From assembly GCA_934234275.1 (NCBI GenBank), contig CAKQHU010000093.1:1-5520 (forward strand): a stretch of DNA of 5,520 bases, written 5' to 3'. The stretch is from an uncultured Phascolarctobacterium sp. (GTDB taxonomy: Bacteria > Bacillota > Negativicutes > Acidaminococcales > Acidaminococcaceae). This document shows positions 1 to 5,173 of the stretch, piece by piece. The first letter of the stretch is position 1; the number at the start of each line of letters is the position of its first letter. Under the pieces are notes generated by a model. That model searched no databases. It was not told the origin of the DNA and saw only the letters and a list, made by a program, of their open reading frames with translations. Made by a program: the position numbers and the translations under genes.

Positions 1-627
1 GAATATTTGGTTGTAAGTTTAATGTTTATCGTTTTCCTGCAGACGCGCTTTGTGGAGCTGCGCCGTGCAACTCTGTGCCTGGCGCTGCAGTCTGCGCTGA
101 TTGCTGCAGCCTGCCTTGTCGTAGGCATGAGCCATGGCAGCGGCCTGCATGCCTGGCTGCCCGGTGTGTTGACAATTGCCGTTAAGGTGCTCTTTATTCC
201 TTACGCTATTTTGCGCGTGGTGAATCAGCTGCGCGATGAGCGTGAAATTGTCAGCGATATCAATGTTAACTATTCCACTGCCTTTGCAGCCTGCAGTCTG
301 GCACTAGGCTACATGGTAATTGACGGTCTGCTGCCGCAGGCAGAGGGACGCGATATTCTGGCGACTTCTATGTTTATGATTATGACCGGCCTCGCGCTGA
401 TTGTTATGCGCAGCCGTGCCATTATGCAGATGATCGGCCTGATTACCTTGGAAAACGGCATTTACCTGCTCGGCCTGATTATGACCGAAGGCTTGCCGCT
501 GATTATCGAGCTGGGTATTTTCCTGGATGTGCTGATCGCTGTTGTTATTCTTGTTATTTTAACCTCGCGTCTGCGTCTGTCGTTTAAAACGACTGATACA
601 AATGTGCTGGACAAGCTGAAAGGGTAG
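1..627 (+). CDS. hyfE: Hydrogenase-4 component E (HyfE-like), 5'-truncated by window edge
   Basis: This is a small integral membrane subunit of a group 4 [NiFe]-hydrogenase, related to the NuoK/MrpC family, and it belongs to the ion-translocating arm. The frame is open from base 1 (Glu-Tyr-Leu...), giving 208 visible codons. E. coli HyfE has 216 residues and my recalled alignment puts only about 8-12 residues off the window, so the gene starts upstream and the TTG at base 7 is not a convincing start. About six hydrophobic helices alternate with short polar loops. Conserved family points are visible: a Lys in a mid-membrane helix (VKVLFIP, visible residue 62), the LENG motif (residues 150-153) and the IELGIFLD segment with Glu170 and Asp176. 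These match the MENG and VEIGIATD segments of E. coli HyfE. The C-terminal LKG ending is also shared. The stop is 8 nt before hyfF, so the two are co-transcribed. Confidence 0.88.
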   Translation, partial: EYLVVSLMFIVFLQTRFVELRRATLCLALQSALIAAACLVVGMSHGSGLHAWLPGVLTIAVKVLFIPYAILRVVNQLRDEREIVSDINVNYSTAFAACSLALGYMVIDGLLPQAEGRDILATSMFMIMTGLALIVMRSRAIMQMIGLITLENGIYLLGLIMTEGLPLIIELGIFLDVLIAVVILVILTSRLRLSFKTTDTNVLDKLKG

Positions 628-635
628 GGGATGTA

Positions 636-2111
636 ATGTTAACATATATTTTGATACTGTTATGCCTGCCACCCTTGTGCGCGGTGCTGGCACTGGCTGC
701 GGGCTTCGGCAATAATATCCTGCATTGGCTGCACCGCCTGACGGCAACTGCTGTAGGTGTGTGCGTAGCGCTGATGGCAAAGTCCTTTAATCCTGCTGTG
801 CCCTATGTTGATGATTATTTTTACATTGATGCGCTGAATATGTGGGTAATCATTATTATTACCACACTTTATCTGGCAGCAACCTGGACTGCGCGTAATT
901 ATCTTACGCGTGAGGAGCGCTGCGGCGTACTGAAGGGCGAGCAGCTGCAGACCGGCCGTTACTTTGCGCTGATGCAGCTTTTCTGCTGGACGATGTTCAT
1001 CGTACTGCTGGTAAAAAATCTGGGCCTGATGTGGGTTGCTATCGAAGCGACAACCTTAATCAGTGCGCTGCTTATTTCCTTTAAATTCACCCGCGCCGCT
1101 TTGGAAGCAACGTGGAAATATATCATGGTTTGTACCGTCGGCATCTGCTTGGCGCTTTTGGGCACTTTGGTGCTGTATTATGCGCAGCTTGATGCTTTGG
1201 GCGGCGAAAAGGCGCTCAGCTGGCTGTACCTGCATGAGCATGCCAACAGCCTGAATCCGGCAATGACTAAGCTGGCACTGCTGTTTATCGTTATCGGCTA
1301 CGGTACGAAGGCAGGCATGGCGCCGATGCATACCTGGCTGCCTGATGCCTATGCCGAGGCTCCGTCACTGACCAGCGGTATGCTGAGCGGTGCGCTCTGC
1401 AGCTGTGCGATTTATGTGCTGTTGCGTAATCTGGTTATCCTGCTGCCGACAGCAGGCGCTGCGATGATGAGCAGCATGCTGCTGTTCTTTGCTGTGCTGA
1501 CTGTGGCGATTGCGGTACCATTCGTTGTTGTACAGCGTGACGTGAAGCGTATTCTGGCGTACTCCTCTATGGAAAACATCGGCATTATGGTTGCCGGTAT
1601 CGGCGTATTTTCCGCTTTTTCCCTGAAGGCTGTGATGCTGCATATGTACAGTCATGCGATGATTAAGTTTGTTCTGTTCTATATTGCCGGCACGATTATC
1701 CAGGAATATCAGACGCGTAATATGATGCGTATTCATGGTATGATTAAGGATGTACCGCATACTGCAACCTTCTGGCTTTTGGGTATGCTGGGCATTTTGG
1801 GCCTGCCGCCGATGGGTCTTTTCTTCAGTAAGTTTTACATTATGGCGTCCATGTTCCGTGAGGGACATTGGGTAGCAGGCAGTCTGCTGATTATATTGCT
1901 GGCCGGTGTGTTGATTGGTATTTTGTATCATGGTATGCGTATGCTGTGCGATAAATCGAAGCGTCAGCCCTTGGGAGATTTGCTGGGCGCGACCGACGTA
2001 TCTGTGCTGGCTGTGCTGCTGCTTTTGACCTGCGTAGTAGGCGCCGGCTTTGAAAATATTCCCTGGCTCAACAATCTGCTGAACCAGGCTGTGCGGATTA
2101 TAGGAGGCTGA
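636..2111 (+). CDS. hyfF: Hydrogenase-4 component F (HyfF-like), antiporter-like proton/ion-translocating subunit
   Basis: This is a 491-aa polytopic membrane protein of the NuoL/M/N - MrpA/D family (proton_antipo_M), the ion-pumping subunit of Hyf/Hyc-type hydrogenases. E. coli HyfF is about 526 aa. Functional charged residues of the family are in place: Glu137 in WVAIEATTL (the TM5 glutamate), Lys225 in GYGTKAGMAPMHTWLPDA (the TM7 lysine, followed by the family's best signature at 221-238, with His232), the RDVKRILAYSS segment at 301-311 (broken-helix region), Lys344 in SHAMIKF and Lys399 in GLFFSKF (the TM12 lysine). The central core at about 110-430 is well conserved and the N-terminal 100 residues are more divergent. 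There is no long lateral helix as in NuoL. The start at 636 is preceded by AGGGG (626-630), 5 nt upstream. It lies 8 nt after hyfE and 4 nt before hyfG. Whether it moves H+ or Na+ cannot be read from the sequence. Confidence 0.93.
   Translation: MLTYILILLCLPPLCAVLALAAGFGNNILHWLHRLTATAVGVCVALMAKSFNPAVPYVDDYFYIDALNMWVIIIITTLYLAATWTARNYLTREERCGVLKGEQLQTGRYFALMQLFCWTMFIVLLVKNLGLMWVAIEATTLISALLISFKFTRAALEATWKYIMVCTVGICLALLGTLVLYYAQLDALGGEKALSWLYLHEHANSLNPAMTKLALLFIVIGYGTKAGMAPMHTWLPDAYAEAPSLTSGMLSGALCSCAIYVLLRNLVILLPTAGAAMMSSMLLFFAVLTVAIAVPFVVVQRDVKRILAYSSMENIGIMVAGIGVFSAFSLKAVMLHMYSHAMIKFVLFYIAGTIIQEYQTRNMMRIHGMIKDVPHTATFWLLGMLGILGLPPMGLFFSKFYIMASMFREGHWVAGSLLIILLAGVLIGILYHGMRMLCDKSKRQPLGDLLGATDVSVLAVLLLLTCVVGAGFENIPWLNNLLNQAVRIIGG
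2102..2107 (+). promoter_or_regulatory. Shine-Dalgarno of hyfG inside the end of hyfF
   Basis: A perfect AGGAGG lies within the last codons of hyfF, 8 nt before the hyfG ATG at 2116. It supports that start and implies tight expression together with hyfF. Confidence 0.85.
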
Positions 2112-2115
2112 GATA

Positions 2116-3624
2116 ATGCTAGTTAAACCGGAAAATTTGCGTGGTGCTGCCAATATCTGCAGCGACAGCGGCAAGCGTCCGCTGGCTGCTATGTTCGGCG
2201 CAGACGAAACGCTGCAGGGCGGCGGTCTGGCCATCTACTGCCTGTTCTATAATGCTGCCAAACGCGATATCGATGTTTTGAAGGCTCCGTTCCCCGCGGA
2301 CGGTCCGTTGGAATATCAGTCGCTGACTACACTGCTGCCGGCTGCTGCCTGGTATGAGCGCGAGCTGCATGATATGTTCGGCTTCGAGCCGCAGGGACAT
2401 CCCGATATGCGTCCGCTGGTGCTGCATGAAAGCTTTCCAGAAGGCTTTCATCCGCTGCTGAAAAAATATCCCAAGGATTACGATGCACGCGGACAGCGTG
2501 AATACGAAATGCTTACTTCTCAGGGCGAAGGCCTTTTTGAGGTTCCTGTAGGTCCTATCCATGCAGGCATCATCGAGCCCGGTCACTTCCGTTTCAGTCA
2601 GGCCGGCGAGGCTATGCTGCAGCTGGATGCAAAGCTGTTCTTTACCCACCGTGGTATTGAAAAGGCTGTCGAAGGCCTTACGCCGATGGAGGCACTGCCG
2701 ATTGTAGAACGTATCTGCGGTGCCTGCAGTGTAGCCAATACGCTGAGCTTCTGTCAGGCTGTAGAAAAATGCTCGGAGGCAGAGGTGCCTTACCGTGCGT
2801 GGTTAATCCGTACCTTGGCTGCGGAGATGGAGCGCTTGTATAACCATGTGGGCGATACGGGCAATATCTGTGCTGGTGTCGGCTTCTCGCCTGTAATCAG
2901 CATGGGCGCGCGTCTGAAGGAATATCTGATGCAGCTTAACGAAATGCTGGCAGGCAACCGTTTCCTGCGCGGTCTGATTATCCCCGGTGGTGTGCAGTAC
3001 GATGTTACCGATGCGATGCTGGAGGAGGTTGAGGACGTACTGCGTGAGGTAGAAGCTGTTTATGCCGATATGGTGCATATCATGTGGGAGCAGGCGAACT
3101 TTGTCAACCGTATCCGTACCACCGGCAGAGTACGTCAGGAAACTGCCTTTGATCTGGCTATGGTAGGCGTGGGTGCGCGTGCCAGCGGCAGCACCCGTGA
3201 CAGCCGCAAGGATATCGGTTACGGTATTTATGATGAGCTTGAATTTGATGTGATTACGGAAACAGCGGGGGATGTCGAAGCACGCATTAAGGTGCGTATC
3301 GGTGAGGTTGCCCAAAGCCTGAAGCTGGTGCGTCAGCTTATCAGCAAGCTGCGCCGCAACGCGGAAACGCAGCTGGCGGTTGAGCTGGGCGAGCTGCAGC
3401 AGGAGGAAGGTCATTTTACCTGGGGCATCAGTGAATCTGCCCGCGGTGACAATCTGCACTGCCTGCTGTTGGACAAGGAAGGCCGCATCGACCGCCTGTT
3501 TGTGCGCAGCGCCTCCTATCCTAACTGGCCGGCGCTGACTGTAGCGGTACAGGGCGACATCATTCCGGACTTCCCGTTGATTAATAAAAGCTTTGAGTTA
3601 TGCTATGCCTGCATAGACCGCTAA
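2116..3624 (+). CDS. hyfG: Group 4 [NiFe]-hydrogenase large subunit (HyfG/HycE-like), NuoC-NuoD fusion, atypical active-site motifs
   Basis: This is the 502-aa catalytic large subunit of a membrane-bound hydrogenase. Residues 1 to about 120 are a NuoC-like domain, with WYERELHDMFG at 79-89 and GHPD at 94-97; its first 60 residues are divergent and the domain is shorter than in E. coli HycE (569 aa in total). Residues 140-502 are NuoD/large-subunit-like, with VGPIHAGIIEPGHFRF at 145-160 and Glu154 kept. All four Ni-ligand cysteines are present: Cys201/Cys204 in RICGAC (L1) and Cys496/Cys499 in LCYAC (L2). Three departures from the usual motifs are visible. The His of L1 CxxxH is Asn208, the L2 Asp-Pro before Cys496 is Glu494-Leu495, and the Pro before the canopy Arg443 is Ala442. 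The protein ends at Arg502 (CYACIDR-stop), with none of the C-terminal tail that HycE loses on maturation. It may be a true but unusual H2 enzyme or a hydrogenase-related complex; fold assignment is firm, activity is not. Confidence 0.93.
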   Translation: MLVKPENLRGAANICSDSGKRPLAAMFGADETLQGGGLAIYCLFYNAAKRDIDVLKAPFPADGPLEYQSLTTLLPAAAWYERELHDMFGFEPQGHPDMRPLVLHESFPEGFHPLLKKYPKDYDARGQREYEMLTSQGEGLFEVPVGPIHAGIIEPGHFRFSQAGEAMLQLDAKLFFTHRGIEKAVEGLTPMEALPIVERICGACSVANTLSFCQAVEKCSEAEVPYRAWLIRTLAAEMERLYNHVGDTGNICAGVGFSPVISMGARLKEYLMQLNEMLAGNRFLRGLIIPGGVQYDVTDAMLEEVEDVLREVEAVYADMVHIMWEQANFVNRIRTTGRVRQETAFDLAMVGVGARASGSTRDSRKDIGYGIYDELEFDVITETAGDVEARIKVRIGEVAQSLKLVRQLISKLRRNAETQLAVELGELQQEEGHFTWGISESARGDNLHCLLLDKEGRIDRLFVRSASYPNWPALTVAVQGDIIPDFPLINKSFELCYACIDR

Positions 3625-3630
3625 GGAGGT
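3622..3630 (+). promoter_or_regulatory. Shine-Dalgarno overlapping the hyfG stop codon
   Basis: TAAGGAGGT contains the hyfG TAA stop, and the AAGGAGG core is a near-perfect anti-16S match. It sits 6-8 nt before the ATG at 3637. It decides the start of the hyfH-hyfI fusion gene and favours translational coupling. Confidence 0.88.
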
Positions 3631-3636
3631 GGCAAG

Positions 3637-4359
3637 ATGTTAAAAATGCTGGAGGCAATTCTTCACGGAAAGATTGCTACCGAAAATATTGATACTACGG
3701 GCCACAAGCGTCTGCGCGGTCAACTGCAGTGCGACGGCAGCTGCGACGGCTGCGGTGCCTGTGCCGCTGCCTGCCCGGTAGGTGCTGTGAGCGTGGCTGA
3801 CGGTAAAGCAAAAATAGATTACAGTAAGTGCGTTTTCTGCGGACGCTGTGTAGAGGCCTGCGCGCGTAAGGCGTTGGTGCACACGAACCATGATGCTTTG
3901 GCGCAGATTCTGGCTGACAGTGCCGTTGAGGTTAGCGAGGCGGTCACAGCGAAGCTGGGACGTTCACTGCATGTGCGTCATCTTGACGCCGGCAGCTGCA
4001 ATGCCTGCGACTTTGAGTTGGGTGCGATGAGCAATCCTGTTTATGATTTGCACCGTTACGGTATCGCCTTCGTTGCTTCTCCGCGTCATGCGGATATGCT
4101 GATGGTTACAGGCGTAGTTACGCGCAATCTGGAGCAGGCGCTGCGTATGACCTATGACGCTATGCCTGAACCGAAAATGGTTATGGCCTGCGGTGCCTGT
4201 GCCTGTGGCGGCGAAACCTATGGCAGCACTTATGCTGTTGTAGGACGTGCGGCTGACGTTGTGCCGGTTGATATTGCCGTGCCCGGATGCCCGCCGCGAC
4301 CTGCTGCTATTATTGTGGCTTTGTGTGCTGCGGCAGATATGCTGAAGGAAAGAATGTAA
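3637..4359 (+). CDS. hyfI: Fused HyfH-HyfI: 2x[4Fe-4S] ferredoxin domain + NuoB-like hydrogenase small subunit
   Basis: This 240-aa electron-transfer subunit combines two proteins that are separate in E. coli (HycF/HyfH, about 180 aa, and HycG/HyfI, about 255 aa). Residues about 30-82 form a ferredoxin with two [4Fe-4S] motifs: Cys36, 39, 42 and 46 (CDGCGACAAACP) and Cys65, 68, 71 and 75 (CVFCGRCVEACA). Cys32 is extra. After a linker, residues about 108-240 are the NuoB-like small subunit. Its [4Fe-4S] ligands are Cys121 and Cys124 (CNACDFE), Cys188 in the ACGACACGG segment and Cys218 in PGCPPRP. The C-terminus stops about 20 residues after PGCPPRP, so it lacks the long tail of HycG and is closer in size to the Ech-type small subunit. 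No signal peptide or membrane helix is seen, so it should face the cytoplasm beside HyfG. It is the last gene of the operon, 12 nt after hyfG and followed at once by a terminator. Confidence 0.92.
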   Translation: MLKMLEAILHGKIATENIDTTGHKRLRGQLQCDGSCDGCGACAAACPVGAVSVADGKAKIDYSKCVFCGRCVEACARKALVHTNHDALAQILADSAVEVSEAVTAKLGRSLHVRHLDAGSCNACDFELGAMSNPVYDLHRYGIAFVASPRHADMLMVTGVVTRNLEQALRMTYDAMPEPKMVMACGACACGGETYGSTYAVVGRAADVVPVDIAVPGCPPRPAAIIVALCAAADMLKERM

Positions 4360-4368
4360 CCTTGTTTT

Positions 4369-4415
4369 AAAAAAGAATTAATCAGTATTTTATTACACTG
4401 ATTAATTCTTTTTTT
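4369..4415 (+). terminator. Rho-independent terminator of the hyf operon
   Basis: A perfect 18-nt inverted repeat (4369-4386 with 4397-4414) has a 10-nt loop and a run of seven T (4409-4415). It begins 9 nt after the stop of the hyfI-type gene. The stem is A/T rich (AAAAAAGAATTAATCAGT), so part of the T-run doubles as the lower stem. The A-tract on the left arm would give a T-run on the other strand too, but no converging gene is present. Confidence 0.9.
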
Positions 4416-4428
4416 GCATTTTTATACT
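4415..4428. promoter_or_regulatory. ARG-box-like site (weak candidate)
   Basis: TGCATTTTTATACT matches the general ArgR half-site pattern TGAATWWWWATTCA at 11 of 14 positions. It lies directly beside the -35 region of the acetyltransferase promoter. The surrounding DNA is very A/T rich, so a chance match is quite possible, and no strong second box is seen at the usual spacing. It is listed only because the gene behind it is ArgA-like. Confidence 0.25.
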
Positions 4429-4456
4429 TGTACTCTGCTGTAATACGTGATAATAT
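4428..4456 (+). promoter_or_regulatory. Candidate sigma-70-type promoter with extended -10 for the acetyltransferase gene
   Basis: A weak -35 TTGTAC (4428-4433) and a -10 TAATAT (4451-4456) are spaced by 17 nt. A TG at 4448-4449 one base before the -10 makes it an extended -10 element. Transcription would start near 4463, leaving a leader of about 55 nt. It lies just after the hyf terminator, as expected for an independent unit. Confidence 0.5.
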
Positions 4457-4463
4457 ATAGAAA

Positions 4464-4487
4464 ATCAGTTACGTTCGATAAACTGAT
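4464..4487. repeat. Inverted repeat in the leader of the acetyltransferase gene
   Basis: ATCAGTT (4464-4470) and AACTGAT (4481-4487) are perfect 7-nt inverted arms around a 10-nt centre. The repeat sits at or just after the predicted transcription start, where an operator or a small leader hairpin could act. The inner ATCAGT/ACTGAT hexamers are the same as those at the top of the hyf terminator stem. Confidence 0.5.
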
Positions 4488-4502
4488 ATGGGGAATACAA
4501 AT

Positions 4503-4509
4503 GAGGGGG
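4503..4509 (+). promoter_or_regulatory. Shine-Dalgarno of the acetyltransferase gene
   Basis: GAGGGGG lies 8 nt before the ATG at 4518 and supports that start. It lies inside a six-codon ORF (4501-4521) whose stop overlaps the start codon as ATGA. Confidence 0.65.
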
Positions 4510-4517
4510 TTTGAAAA

Positions 4518-5003
4518 ATGATTGTTTTTAGACCGGCAACTTTCGGCGATGTAGAACATATACACAAATTGCTGAATTATTATGCAAAGGAAGGCTTGAT
4601 GCTGCCACGTGCGCGCAATTCGATTTATGAGAATCTGCGTGATTATATTTTAGCGGTGGAAAATAACCGTCTATTGGGCTGCGGTGCGCTGCATTTTGTC
4701 TGGGACCGATTTGCGGAAATCCGCTCGCTGGCGGTGGAACCAAGCTTGCAGAAAACAGGCATAGGCCGTCAGCTGGTGGAGCATTTGGAAAAGGAGGGCA
4801 TTGAGCGCGGAGTGACGATGTTTTTCACTCTTACCTATCAGCCGGGATTTTTTGCCAAGTGCGATTATATTGAAACGGCGAAGGATAAGCTGCCGCAGAA
4901 GGTATGGAAGGAATGTGTGTATTGTCCGCAGTATCCGTATTGCAATGAAATTGCTTTCATCAAGACAACGGTTGATTACGAGCCGTCGCAAATTAAATTT
5001 TAA
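4518..5003 (+). CDS. GNAT-family N-acetyltransferase, short ArgA-like (probable N-acetylglutamate synthase type)
   Basis: This 161-aa soluble cytoplasmic acetyltransferase is a single GNAT domain. It opens with the usual beta-1 (IVFRPATFGDVEHI). The conserved strand AEIRSLAVEP (66-75) leads into the acetyl-CoA pyrophosphate loop QKTGIGRQLV (78-87, Q/R-x-x-G-x-G). The C-terminal block KLPQKVWKECVYC (124-136) resembles the LP-KVW-C-C pattern I associate with stand-alone short ArgA-type N-acetylglutamate synthases, such as the mycobacterial ArgA. These make the first arginine precursor from glutamate and acetyl-CoA. There is no amino-acid kinase domain as in classical ArgA. Cys133, Cys136 and Cys142 form a CX2CX5C cluster that might bind a metal. 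No arginine gene is nearby, so the substrate is inferred only; another GNAT role is possible. It appears richer in A/T than the hyf genes and is flanked by its own promoter and terminator. Confidence 0.82.
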   Translation: MIVFRPATFGDVEHIHKLLNYYAKEGLMLPRARNSIYENLRDYILAVENNRLLGCGALHFVWDRFAEIRSLAVEPSLQKTGIGRQLVEHLEKEGIERGVTMFFTLTYQPGFFAKCDYIETAKDKLPQKVWKECVYCPQYPYCNEIAFIKTTVDYEPSQIKF

Positions 5004-5007
5004 TTTT

Positions 5008-5077
5008 AAGAGCTGCCATGCGCATTTTGTCATCGCTGATGACGAGGCTGTGCTGAGGGCAGCTCTTTTATTTTTTT
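5008..5077 (+). terminator. Nested hairpin plus T-run ending the acetyltransferase transcript
   Basis: A perfect 10-nt basal stem AAGAGCTGCC/GGCAGCTCTT (5008-5017 with 5058-5067) is followed by TTATTTTTTT, 4 nt after the stop codon. The 40-nt interior is itself paired: GCGCA with TGTGC (5020-5024 with 5049-5053, one G-U) and an apical GTCATC-GCT-GATGAC hairpin (5029-5043). The whole 60 nt folds as one long interrupted rod. A terminator is the plain reading; a processed 3' RNA is an alternative. Confidence 0.75.
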
Positions 5078-5173
5078 GCGTGGAATGTTACAATAATCAA
5101 ATAGAGTATAAAAACCGCATGGTGATTTTGCCGTTGCGGTGTCAGATAAATTTACGGAAAAGAGGTTGAACTT
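5078..5173 (+). other. Intergenic leader upstream of xth with a small hairpin
   Basis: This is a gene-free stretch between the terminator and the exonuclease gene. It contains ACCGCA (5114-5119) and TGCGGT (5135-5140), perfect 6-nt arms around a 15-nt loop. A TATAAA at 5107-5112 could be a -10, but I see no acceptable -35 at 16-18 nt. A purine-rich GGAAAAGAGG (5156-5165) ends 8 nt before the ATG at 5174 and is the likely ribosome binding site. No known riboswitch was recognised. Confidence 0.4.

Noticed and set aside
7..9. TTG at base 7 as the hyfE start
   Set aside because: The frame is open to base 1 and the family N-terminus needs several more residues. No ribosome site can be assessed, so the gene is treated as truncated by the window.
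1365..2234. Long minus-strand open frame opposite hyfF
   Set aside because: It lies opposite a clear HyfF coding frame, its composition is rich in Gln, His and Arg as in antisense translations, and no domain or convincing ribosome site is seen.
2803..3459. Minus-strand open frame of 218 codons opposite hyfG
   Set aside because: It is antisense to the conserved large-subunit domain. The translation shows no recognisable motif and is explained by low stop density opposite a GC-moderate gene.
5107..5112. TATAAA as the -10 of an xth promoter
   Set aside because: No acceptable -35 lies 16-18 nt upstream and no TG extension is present, so it is mentioned only in the intergenic entry.
4852..5169. 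Plus-strand open frame overlapping the end of the acetyltransferase gene
   Set aside because: It is a shifted-frame reading of the GNAT gene that runs through the terminator and the xth leader. The Arg/Ile/Lys-rich product has no motif.
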